DNA of 64,000 bases from Apostichopus japonicus (Eukaryota; Echinodermata; Holothuroidea; Aspidochirotida; Stichopodidae), in the NCBI RefSeq assembly GCF_037975245.1, contig NC_092579.1, positions 24,783,166 through 24,847,165 of the forward strand, written 5' to 3'. The position numbers were made by a program, and so were the translations under genes. The notes under the pieces are model-generated. The model was given only the letters and a program-made list of their open reading frames with translations. It searched no databases and was not told the DNA's origin. Shown here in pieces: positions 41,191 to 53,300 of the stretch (positions are counted from its first letter, which is position 1; every line of letters begins with the position of its first letter).

Positions 41191-41900
41191 CCGATTAATC
41201 GATTGTGCTGTACCGATCAAGCGATTGTGCTGTGCCAATCAATCGGATGTGCGGTACCGATAAAATAAATCTGCAGTATCGATTAATCGAATGTGCGGTA
41301 CCGATAAATCGAATGTGCAGTACCGATCAATCGAATGTGCGGGACTGATAAATCGAATGTACGTTGCTGATAAATCGAATGTGCGTTACCGATCAATCGA
41401 ATGTGCGGTACCGATCAATCGAATGTGCGGTACCGATCAATCGAATGTCCGGTACCGATTAAGCGAATGTGCGGAACCGATCAATCGATTGTGCGGTGCC
41501 GATCAATCGAATGTGCGATTGATCAATACAATGTGCGGTACCGATTAATCGATTGTGCTGTACCGATCAAGCGATTGTGCTGTGCCAATCAATCGGATGT
41601 GCGGTACCGATAAAATAAATCTGCAGTATCGATTAATCGAATGTGCGGTACCGATAAATCGAATGTGCAGTACCGATCAATCGAATGTGCGGGACTGATA
41701 AATCGAATGTACGTTGCTGATAAATCGAATGTGCGTTACCGATCAATCGAATGTGCGGTACCGATCAATCGAATGTGCGGTACCGATCAATCGAATGTCC
41801 GGTACCGATTAAGCGAATGTGCGGAACCGATCAATCGATTGTGCGGTGCCGATCAATCGAATGTGCGATTGATCAATACAATGTGCGGTACCGATTAATC
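41191..41900 (+). repeat. 350-bp tandem duplication (16 monomers minus 2 bp)
   Basis: Copies are 41191-41540 and 41541-41890. CCGATTAATC begins both. Both then carry ATCAAGCGATTG, GTGCCAATCAATCGG, AAATCTGCAG, GCGGGACTG, GTACGTTGCTG, ATTAAGCG and the 20-bp GCGATTGATCAATACA unit, which accounts for the 2-bp shortfall. I noticed no differences between the copies. Confidence 0.94.
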
Positions 41901-42434
41901 GAATGTGTGGTACCGATCAATCGATTGTTCGGTACCGATCAATCGAATGTGCGGTACCGATCAATCGAATGTGCGGTACCGATAAATCGAATGTGCGTTA
42001 CCAATTAATCGATTCTGCTGTACCGAAAAATCGAATGTGCGTTACCGGTGAATCGAATGTGCGGTACCGATCAATCGAATGCGTTGCCGATAAATCGAAT
42101 ATGCTGTACCGATTAATCGAGTGTGCGGTACCTATCAATGGAATGTGCGGTACCGATCAATGGAATATGCGTTGCCGATCAATCGAATGTGACTTGGCGA
42201 TAAATCGAATGTGCGGTACCGATCAATCGATTGTGCTGTACCGATCAATCGATTGTGCTGTGCCAATCAATCGGATGTGCGGTACCGATAAAATAAATCT
42301 GCAGTATCCATTAATCGAATGTGCGGTACGGATAAATCGAATGTGCAGCACCGATCAATCGAATGTGCGGGACTGATAAATCGAATGTGCGTTGCTGATA
42401 AATCGAATGTGCGTTACTGATCAATCGAATGTGC

Positions 42435-43071
42435 GGTACCGATCAATCGAATGTCCGGTACCGATCAATCGAATGTCCGGTACCGATCAATCGATTGTGC
42501 GGTGCCGATCAATCGAATGTGCGGTGACGATCTTTCAAATATGCGGTACCGATAAATCAAATGTGCGGCATAGATCAATCGAATGTGCGGTACCGATAAA
42601 TCAAATGTGCGGTACCGATCAAAAGAATGTGCGGTACCGAAAAATCGAATGTGCGTTGCCGATAAATCGAATGTGTGTTACCAATCAATCGAATGTGCGA
42701 TTGATCAATACAATGTGCGGTACCGATCAATCGAATGTGTGGTACCGATCAATCGAATGTCCGGTACCGATCAATCGAATGTCCGGTACCGATCAATCGA
42801 TTGTGCGGTGCCGATCAATCGAATGTGCGGTGACGATCTTTCAAATATGCGGTACCGATAAATCAAATGTGCGGCATAGATCAATCGAATGTGCGGTACC
42901 GATAAATCAAATGTGCGGTACCGATCAAAAGAATGTGCGGTACCGAAAAATCGAATGTGCGTTGCCGATAAATCGAATGTGTGTTACCAATCAATCGAAT
43001 GTGCGATTGATCAATACAATGTGCGGTACCGATCAATCGAATGTGTGGTACCGATCAATCGAATGTCCGGT
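42435..43071 (+). repeat. 306-bp tandem duplication (14 monomers minus 2 bp)
   Basis: Copies are 42435-42740 and 42741-43046, with the match continuing to about 43071. Each contains two GTCCGG monomers, ATTGTGCGGTGCC, GACGATCTTTCAAATATG, GGCATAGATC, ATCAAAAG, GAAAAATCG and the 20-bp GCGATTGATCAATACA unit. This duplication creates the longest open frame in the window (42392-43123, 243 codons), which is purely a repeat artefact. Confidence 0.93.
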
Positions 43072-43870
43072 TCCGATAAGTCTATTGTGCGGTACATTTA
43101 AATCGAATGTGCGGTACATTTAAATAGAATGTGCGGTACCGATCAAAAGAATGTGCGGTACCGAAAAATCGAATGTGCGTTGCCGATCAATACAATGTGC
43201 GGTAACGATCAATCGAATGTGCGGTACCGATAAATCGAATGTGCGTTGCCGATCAATCGAATGTGCGGTGACTATCAATCGAATGTGCATTACCGATAAA
43301 ACGAATATTCGGTACCGACCAATCGAATGTGTGGTACAGATAAATCGAATGTGCGTTACCAATTAATAGAATGTGCTGTACCGATAAATCGAATGTGCGT
43401 TACCAATTAATCGATTGTGCGGTACCGATCAATCGCATGTGCTGTACCGATCAAACGAATGTGCGGTACCGATAAATCGAATGTGCTGTACCGATCAATC
43501 GAATGTGCGTTACCAATTAATCGAATGTGCTGTACCGATAAATCGAATGTGCGTTACCGGTCAATCGAATGTGCGGCTGTACCGATAAATAGAATGTGCG
43601 TTGCCGAAAAATCGAATATGCAGTACCGATTAATAGAATGTGCGGTACCGATCAATCGAATGTGCAGTACCGATCAACCCAAGGTGCGGTATCGATCAAT
43701 CGAATGTGCGGTACCAATTAATCGATTGTGCTGTACCGATCAATCGAATGTGCGGTACCGATCAATCGAATGTGCGGTACCGATAAATCGAATGTGCGTT
43801 ACCAATTAATGGATTCTGCTGTACCGAAAAATCGAATGTCAGTTACCGGTGAATCGAATGTGCGGTAGAG
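43071..43870 (+). repeat. Mosaic satellite segment
   Basis: This is continuous satellite with no gene. A 25-bp long monomer (GCGGCTGTACC) lies near 43574. It is related to the GCGGCGGTACC long units near 52147, 58057 and 59380. The ATTCTGCTG / GAAAAATCG / GGTGAATCG marker series, present from 42 kb onward, recurs near 43811. Confidence 0.8.
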
Positions 43871-43874
43871 ATAA

Positions 43875-44480
43875 ATCGAATGTGCGTTGCCGATAAATCG
43901 AATATGCGGTACCGATTAATCGAATGTGCGGTACCTATCAATGGAATGTGCGGTACCGATCAATGGAATGTGCGTTGCCGATCAATCGAATGTGACTTGG
44001 CGGTAAATCGAATGTGCGGTACCGATAAATCAAATTTGCGTAACCGACCATCACAATGTGCGGTAACGATCAATCGAATGTGCGGTACCGATCAATACAA
44101 TGTGCGGTAATGATCAATCGAATGTGCGGTGACGATCAATCGAATGTTCGGTACCGATAAATCGAATGTGCGGTACCGATTAATCGAATATGCGGTTCCG
44201 ATCAAACGAATGTGCGGTACCGGTAAATCGAATGTGCGGTACCGATCAATCGATTGTGCGGGACTGATAAATCGAATGTGCGTTGCTGATAAATCGAATG
44301 TGCGGTACCGATCAATCGAATGTGCGTTGCCGATAAATCGAATACGCGGTACCGATTAGTAGAATGTGCGGTTCCTATCAATGGAATGTGCGGTACCGAT
44401 CAATGGAATGTGCGTTGCCGATCAGTCGAATGTGACTTGGCGATAAATCGAATGTGCGGTACGGATAAATCGAATGTGCG
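43875..44480 (+). repeat. Duplicated block, copy 1 (partner 46073-46678)
   Basis: Offset is 2,198 bp (100 monomers minus 2). Shared markers are ACTTGGCGG versus ACTTGTCGG, AAATTTGCGTAACC, GATCATCACAATG or GACCATCACAATG, GATCAATACAATG, GAATACGCGG and ACGGATAAATCG. Related copies occur near 48.1-48.55 kb, 49.6-50.05 kb and 52.5-52.98 kb. Confidence 0.88.
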
Positions 44481-44839
44481 GTACCAATTAATCGAATGTG
44501 CAGTACCGATCAACCCAAGGTGCGGTATCGATCAATCGAATTTGCGGTACCAATTAATCGATTGTGCTGTACCGATCAATCGAATGTGCAGTACCGATCA
44601 ATCGAATGTGCGGTACCAATAAATCGAATGTGCGTTACCAATTAATGGATTCTGCTGTACCGAAAAATCGAATGTCAGTTACCGGTGAATCGAATGTGCG
44701 GTAGAGATATATCAAATGTGCATTGCCGATAAATCGAATATGCGGTACCGATTAATCGAATGTGCGGTACCTATCAATGGAATGTGCGGTACCGATCAAT
44801 GGAATGTGCGTTACCGATCAATCGAATGTGACTTGGCGG

Positions 44840-46090
44840 TAAATCGAATGTGCGGTACCGATAAAATAAATGTGCGGTATCGATCAATCGAATGTGCGAT
44901 ACCAATCAAACGAATGTACGGTACCGATAAATAGAATGTGCTGTACCGATCAATCGATTGTTCGGTAATGATTAATCGAATGTGCGGTACCGATAAATCG
45001 AATGTGCAGTACCGATCAATCGAATGTGAGGGACTGATAAATCGAATGTGCGTTTCTGATAAATCGAATGTGCGTTACCGATCAATCGAATGTGCGGTAC
45101 CGATCAATCGAATGTCCGGTACCGATCAATCGAATGTGCGGTACCGATAAATCGAATGTGCGTTACCAATTAATCGATTCTGCTGTACCGAAAAATCGAA
45201 TGTGCGTTACCGGTGAATCGAATGTGCGGTACCGATCAATCGAATGTGCGTTGCCGATAAATAGAATATGCGGTACCGATTAATCGAATGTGCTGTACCG
45301 ATCAATCGAATGTGCGTTGCCGATCAATCGAATGTGCGGTACGGATAAATCGGATGTACGTTGCCGATAAATCGAATGTGCGTTACCGATTAATCGATTT
45401 TGCTGTACCGATCAATCGATTGTTCGGTACCGATCAATCGAATGTCCGGTACCGATCAATCGAATGTGCGGAAACGATTAATCGATTGTGCGGTGCCGAT
45501 CAATCGAATGTGCGATTGATCAATACAATGTGCGGTACCGATTAATCGAATGTGCGGTACCGATCAATCGATTGTTCGGTACCGATCAATCGAATGTGCG
45601 GTACCGACCAATCGAATGTGCGGTACCGATAAATCGAATGTGGGTTACCAATTAATCGATTCTGCTGTACCGAATAATCGAATGTGCGTTACCGGTGAAT
45701 CGAATGTGCGGTACCGATCAATCGAGTGTGCGTTGCCGATAACTCGAATATGCGGTACCGATTAATTTAGTGTGCGGTACCTATCAATGGAATGTGCGGT
45801 ACCGATTAATGGAATGTGCGTTGCCGATCAATCAAATGTGACTTGGCGATAAATCGAATGTGCGGTACCGATCAATCGATTGTGCTGTCCCGATCAATCG
45901 ATTGTGCTGTGCCAATCAATCGGATGTGCGGTACCGATAAAATAAATCTGCAGTATCGATTAATCGAATGTGCGGTACCGATAAATCGAATGTGCAGTAC
46001 CGATCAATCGAATGTGCGGGACTGATAAATCGAATGTGCGTTGCTGATAAATCGAATGTGCGGTACCGATCAATCGAATGTGCGTTGCCG
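44840..46090 (+). repeat. Duplicated block, copy 1 (partner 46840-48112)
   Basis: The ATAAAATAAATG monomer lies at 44861 and 46861 (offset 2,000 bp). After about 45.1 kb the offset is 2,022 bp, because the second copy has one more 22-bp monomer. Both copies share ATTAATTTAGTG, GTCCCGATC, GGGTTACC and AAATCTGCAG or AAATATGCAG. Confidence 0.9.
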
Positions 46091-46839
46091 ATAAATCGAA
46101 TATGCGGTACCGATTAATCGAATGTGCGGTACCTATCAATGGAATGTGCGGTACCGATCAATGGAATGTGCGTTGCCGATCAATCGAATGTGACTTGTCG
46201 GTAAATCGAATGTGCGGTACCGATAAATCAAATTTGCGTAACCGATCATCACAATGTGCGGTAACGATCAATCGAATGTGCGGTACCGATCAATACAATG
46301 TGCGGTAACGATCAATCGAATGTGCGGTGACGATCAATCGAATGTTCGGTACCGATAAATCGAATGTGCGGTACCGATTAATCGAATATGCGGTTCCGAT
46401 CAAACGAATGTGCGGTACCGCTAAATCGAATGTGCTGTACCGATTAATCGATTGTGCGGGACTGATAAATCGAATGTGCGTTGCTGATAAATCGAATGTG
46501 CGGTACCGATCAATCGAATGTGCGTTGCCGATAAATCGAATACGCGGTACCGATAAGTAGAATGTGCGGTACCTATCAATGGAATGTGCGGTACCGATCA
46601 ATGGAATGTGCGTTGCCGATCAGTCGAATGTGACTTGGCGATAAATCGAATGTGCGGTACGGATAAATCGAATGTGCGATACCGATCAATCGAATGTGCG
46701 GTACCGATCAATCGAATGTGCGTTGCCGATCAATCGAATGTGCGGTACCGATAAATCGGATGTGCGTTGCCTATAAATCGAATGTGCGTTACCGATTAAT
46801 CGATTGTGCTGTACCGATCAATCGATTGTGCTGTGCCAA

Positions 46840-48112
46840 TCAATCGAATGTGCGGTACCGATAAAATAAATGTGCGGTATCGATCAATCGAATGTGCGAT
46901 ACCAATCAAACGAATGTACGGTACCGATAAATAGAATGTGCTGTACCGATCAATCGATTGTTCGGTAATGATTAATCGAATGTGCGGTACCGATAAATCG
47001 AATGTGCAGTACCGATCAATCGAATGTGATTGACTGATAAATCGAATGTACGTTTCTGATAAATCGAATGTGCGTTACCGATCAATCGAATGTGCGGTAC
47101 CGATCAATCGAATGTGCGGTACCGATCAATCGAATGTCCGGTACCGATCAATCGAATGTGTGGTACCGATAAATCGAATGTGCGTTACCAATTAATCGAT
47201 TCTGCTGTACCGAAAAATCGAATGTGCGTTACCGGGGAATCGAATGTGCGGTACCGATCAATCGAATGTGCGTTGCCGATAAATAGAATATGCGGTACCG
47301 ATTAATCGAATGTGCGGTACCGATCAATCGAATGTGCGTTGCCGATCAATCGAATGTGCGGTACGGATAAATCGGATGTACGTTGCCGATAAATCGAATG
47401 TGCGTTACCGATTAATCGATTTTGCTGTACCGATCAATTGATTGTTCGGTACCGATCAATCGAATGTCCGGTACCGATCAATCGAATGTGCGGAAACGAT
47501 TAATCGATTGTGCGGTGCCGATCAATCGAATGTGCGATTGATCAATACAATGTGCGGTACCGATTAATCGAATGTGCGGTACCGATCAATCGATTGTTCG
47601 GTACCGATCAATCGAATGTGCGGTACCGACCAATCGAATGTGCGGTACCGATAAATCGAATGTGGGTTACCAATTAATCGATTCTGCTGTACCGAAAAAT
47701 CGAATGTGCGTTACCGGTGAATCGAATGTGCGGTACCGATCAATCGAGTGTGCGTTGCCGATAACTCGAATATGCGGTACCGATTAATTTAGTGTGCGGT
47801 ACCTATCAATGGAATGTGCGGTACCGATTAATAGAATGTGCGTTGCCGATCAATCGAATGTGACTTGGCGATAAATCGAATGTGCGGTACCGATCAATCG
47901 ATTGTGCTGTCCCGATCAATCGATTGTGCTGTGCCAATCAATCGGATGTGCGGTACCGATAAAATAAATATGCAGTATCGATTAATCGAATGTGCGGTAC
48001 CGATAAATCGAATGTGCAGTACCGATCAATCGAATGTGCGGGACTGATAAATCGAATGTGCGTTGCTGATAAATCGAATGTGCGGTACCGATCAATCGAA
48101 TGTGCGTTGCCG
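46840..48112 (+). repeat. Duplicated block, copy 2 (partner 44840-46090)
   Basis: This is the second copy, one monomer longer than the first. Small changes are GTGATTGACTG versus GTGAGGGACTG near 47029 and GGGGAATCG versus GGTGAATCG near 47234. Confidence 0.9.
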
Positions 48113-50371
48113 ATCAATCGAATGTGACTTGGCGGTAAATCGAATGTGCGGTACCGATAAATCGAATTTGCGTAACCGATCATCACTATTTGCGGTAACG
48201 ATCAATCGAATGTGCGATACCGATCAATACAATGTTCGGTACCGATAAATCGAATGTGCGGTACCGATTAATCGAATATGCGGTTCCGATCAAACGAATG
48301 TGCGGTACCGGTAAATCGAATGTGCGGTACCGATCAATCGATTGTGCGGGACTGATAAATCGAATGTGCGTTGCTGATAAATCGAATGTGCGGTACCGAT
48401 CAATCGAATGTGCGTTGCAGATAAATCGAATACGCGGTACCGATTAGTAGAATGTGCGGTACCTATCAATGGAATGTGCGGTACCGATCAATGGAATGTT
48501 CGTTGCCGATCAGTCGAATGTGACTTGGCGATAAATCGAATGTGCCTTAGGGATAAATCGAATATGCGATACCGATCAATCGAATGTGCGGTACCGATAA
48601 ATCGAATGTGCGTTGCCGATCAATCGAATGTGCGGTACCGATAAATCGGATGTGCGTTGCCTATAAATCGAATGTGCGTTACCGATTAATCGATTGTGCT
48701 GTACCGATCAATCGATTGTGCTGTGCCAATCAATCGATTGTTCGGTACCGATCAATCGAATGTGCGTTTCTGATAAATCGAATGTGCGTTACCGATCAAT
48801 CGAATGTGCGGTACCGATCAATCGAATGTGCGGTACCGATCAATCGAATGTCCGGTACCGATCAATCGAATGTGCGATTGATCAATCGAATGTGCGGTAC
48901 CGATCAATCGAATGTGTGGTGACGATCAATCGAATATGCGGTACCGATCAATCGATTGTTCGGTAACGATTAATCGAATGTGCGGTACCGATAAATCGAA
49001 TGTGCAGTACCGATCAATCGAATGTGCGGGACTGATAAATCTAATGTGCGTTTCTGATAAATCGAATGTGCTTTACCGATCAATCGAATGTGCGGTACCG
49101 ATCAATCGAATGTGCGGTACCGATCAATCGAATGTCCGGTACCGATAAATCGAATGTGCGTTACCAATTAATCGATTCTGCTGTACCGAAAAATCGAATG
49201 TGCGTTACCGGTGAATCGAATGTACGGTACCGATCAATCGAATGTGCGTTGCCGATAACTCGAATATGCGGTACCGATTAATTTAGTGTGCGGTACCTAT
49301 CAATGGAATGTGCGGTACCGATTAATGGAATGTGCGTTGCCGATCAATCGAATGTGACTTGGCGATAAATCGAATGTGCGGTACCGATCAATCGATTGTG
49401 CTGTCCCGATCAATCGATTGTGCTGTGCCAATCAATCGGATGTGCGGTACCGATAAAATAAATCTGCAGTATCGATTAATCGAATGTGCGGTACCGATAA
49501 ATCGAATGTGCAGTACCGATCAATCGAATGTGCGGGACTGATAAATCGAATGTACGTTGCTGATAAATCGAATGTGCGGTACCGATCAATCGAATGTGCG
49601 TTGCCGATCAATCGAATGTGACTTGGCGGTAAATCGAATGTGCGGTACCGATAAATCGAATTTGCGTAACCGATCATCACTATTTGCGGTAACGATCAAT
49701 CGAATGTGCGATACCGATCAATACAATGTTCGGTACCGATAAATCGAATGTGCGGTACCGATTAATCGAATATGCGGTTCCGATCAAACGAATGTGCGGT
49801 ACCGGTAAATCGAATGTGCGGTACCGATCAATCGATTGTGCGGGACTGATAAATCGAATGTGCGTTGCTGATAAATCGAATGTGCGGTACCGATCAATCG
49901 AATGTGCGTTGCCGATAAATCGAATACGCGGTACCGATTAGTAGAATGTGCGGTACCTATCAATGGAATGTGCGGTACCGATCAATGGAATGTTCGTTGC
50001 CGATCAGTCGAATGTGACTTGGCGATAAATCGAATGTGCCTTAGGGATAAATCGAATATGCGATACCGATCAATCGAATGTGCGGTACCGATAAATCGAA
50101 TGTGCGTTGCCGATCAATCGAATGTGCGGTACCGATAAATCGGATGTGCGTTGCCTATAAATCGAATGTGCGTTACCGATCAATCGATTGTGCTGTACCG
50201 ATCAATCGATTGTGCTGTGCCAATCAATCGATTGTTCGGTACCGATCAATCGAATGTGCGTTTCTGATAAATCGAATGTGCGTTACCGATCAATCGAATG
50301 TGCGGTACCGATCAATCGAATGTGCGGTACCGATCAATCGAATGTCCGGTACCGATCAATCGAATGTGCGG
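47650..50371 (+). repeat. 1,494-bp tandem duplication (68 monomers minus 2 bp)
   Basis: 47650-49143 is followed by 49144-50371 at a fixed offset of 1,494 bp. Both carry ATTAATTTAGTG, GTCCCGATC, AAATxTGCAG, AAATTTGCGTAACC, GATCATCACTATTTG, GAATACGCGG, GTGCCTTAGGG and GCGTTTCTG in the same order. The match ends near 48877/50371. The 2-bp shortfall fits the 20-bp GCGATTGATC unit at 48875-48888. A few single-base changes distinguish the copies. Confidence 0.92.
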
Positions 50372-53300
50372 TACCGATCAATAGATTGTGCTGTACCGAT
50401 CAATCGATTGTTCGGTAACGATTAATCGAATGTGCGGTACCGATAAATCGAATGTGCAGTACCGATCAATCGAATGTGCGGGACTGATAAATCGAATGTG
50501 CGGGACTGATAAATCGAATGTGCTTTACCGATCAATCGAATGTGCGGTACCGATCAATCGAATGTGCGTTGCCGATAAATCGAATATGCGGTACCGATTA
50601 ATTTAGTGTGCGGTACCTATCAATGGAATGTGCGGTACCGATCAATGAAATGTGCGTTGCCGATCAATCGAATGTGACTTGGCGATAAATCGAATGTGCG
50701 GTGCCGATCAATCGATTGTGCTGTACCGATAACTCGAATGTGCGTTACCGATCAATCGAATGTGCGGTACGGATCAATCGAATGTGCGTTACCAATTAAT
50801 CGATTCTGCTTTACAGAAAAATCGAATGTGCGTTACCGGTGAATCGAATGTGCGGTACCGATCAATCGAATGTGCGTTGCCGATAAATCGAATATGCGGT
50901 ACCGATTAATATAGTGTGCGGTACCTATCAATGGAATGTGCGGTACCGATCAATGGAATGTGCGTTGCCGATCAATCGAATGTGACTTGGCGATAAACCG
51001 AATGTGCGGTACCGATCAATCGATTGTGCTGTACCGATAACTCGAATATGCGTTACCGAACAATCGAATGTGCGGTACCGATCAATCGAATGTGCGGTAC
51101 CGATCAATCGAATGTGCGGTACCGATAAATCGAATGTGCAGTACCGATCAATCGATTGTGCGGTGCCGATCAATCGAATGTGCGGTGACGATCTTTAGAA
51201 TATGCGGTACCGATAAATCAAATGTGCGGCATAGATCAATCGAATGTGCGGTACCAATAAATCGAATGTGCGGTACCGATCAAAAGAATGTGCGGTACCG
51301 AAAAATCGAATGTGCGTTGCCGATAAATCGAATGTGTGTTACCGATCAATCGAATGTGCGATTGATCAATACAATGTGCGGTACCGATCAATCGAATGTG
51401 TGGTACCGATCAATCGAATGTGCGGTTCCGATAAGTCTAATGTGCGGTTCATTTAAATCGAATGTGCGGTACATTTAAATGGAATGTGCGGTACCGATCA
51501 AAAGAAGGTGCGGTACCGAAAAATCGAATGTGCGTTGCCGATAAATCGAATGTGGGTTACCGATCAATCGAATGTGCGATTGATCAATCGAATGTGCGGT
51601 ACCGATAAATCGAATGTGCGTTACCAATTAATCGAATATGCTGTACCGATCAATCGAATGTGCGGTACCGATCAATCGAATTTGCGTTACCGATCAATAC
51701 AATGTGCGGTAACGATCAATCGAATGTGCGGTACCGATAAATCGAATGTGCGTTGCCGATCAATCGAATGTGCAGTGACGATTAATCGAATGTGCGTTAC
51801 CGATAAAAGGAATATGCGGTACCGATCAATCGAATGTGCGGTACAGATAAATCGAATGTGCGTTACCAATTAATCGAATGTGCTGTACCGATAAATCGAA
51901 TGTGCGTTACCAATTAATCGAATGTGCGGTACCGATAAATCGAATGTGCGTTACCAATTAATTGATTGAGCGGTACCGATCAATCGATTGTGCGATACCG
52001 ATCAATCGAATGTGCGGTACCGATCAAACGAATGTGCGGTACCGATAAATCGAATGTGCTGTACCGATCAATCGAATGTGCGTTACCAATTAATCGAATG
52101 TGCTGTACCGATAAATCGAATGTGCGTTACCGGTCAATCGAATGTGCGGCGGTACCGATAAATAGAATGTGAGTTGCCGAAAAATCGAATATGCAGTACC
52201 GATTAATCGAATGTGCGGTACCGATTAATCGATTGTGCTGTACCGATCAATCGATGTTCGGTACCGATCAATCGAATGTGCGGTACCGATCAATCGAATG
52301 TGCAGTACCGATAAATCGAATGTGCGTTACCAATTAATGGATTCTGCTGTACCGAAAAATCGAATGTGAGTTACCGGTGAATCGAATGTGCATTAGAGAT
52401 CAATCGAATGTGCGTTGCCGATAAATCGAATATGCGGTACCGATTAATCAAATGTGCGGTACCTATCAATGGAATGTGCGGTACCGATCAATGGAATCTG
52501 CGTTGCCGATCAATCGAATGTGACTTGGCGGTAAATCGAATGTGCGGTACCGATCAATCGAATGGGCGGTACCGATAAATCGAATTTGCGTAACCGATCA
52601 TCACAATGTGCGGTAACGATCAATCGAATGTGCGGTACCGATCAATACAATGTGCGGTAACGATCAATCGAATGTGCGGTGACGATCAATCGAATGTGCG
52701 GTACCGATTAATCGAATATGCGGTTCCGATCAAACGAATGTGCGGTACCGATAAATCGAATGTGATGTACCGATCAATCGATTGTGCTGTACCGATAAAT
52801 CTAATGTGCGTTGTTGATAAATCGAATGTGCGGTACCGATCAATCGAATGTGCGTTGCCGATAAATCGAATACGCGGTACCGATTAGTAGAATGTGCGGT
52901 ACCTATCAATGGAATGTGCGGTACCGATCAATGGAATGTGCGTTGCCGATCAGTCGAATGTGACTTGGCGATAAATCGAATGTGCGGTACCGATAAATCG
53001 AATGTGCGGTACCGATAAATCGAATGTGCGTTGCCGATCAATCGAATGTTCGGTACCGATCAATCGAATGTGCGGTACCGATAAATAGAATGTGCTGTAC
53101 CGATCAATCGATTGTTCGGTACCGATCAATCGAATGTGCGGTATCGATCAATCGAATGTTCGTTACCAATTAATCGATTGTGCTGTACCGATCAATCGAT
53201 TGTTCGGTACCGATCAATCGAATGTGCGGTACCGATAAATCGAATGTGCGTTGCTGATAAATCGAATGTGCGTTACCGATCAATCGAATTTTCGGTACCG

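Noticed and set aside
42392-43123. The longest open frame (243 codons) and similar frames of 158-224 codons at 24525-25001, 34535-35209, 35872-36546, 37209-37883, 40130-40648 and 54960-55481 as protein genes
   Set aside because: Each is a run of the same 22-residue cycle produced by the 22-bp repeat. Overlapping frames on the same strand and the reverse strand give equivalent strings. Copies simply follow the DNA duplications. There is no start context, codon bias or non-repeat domain.
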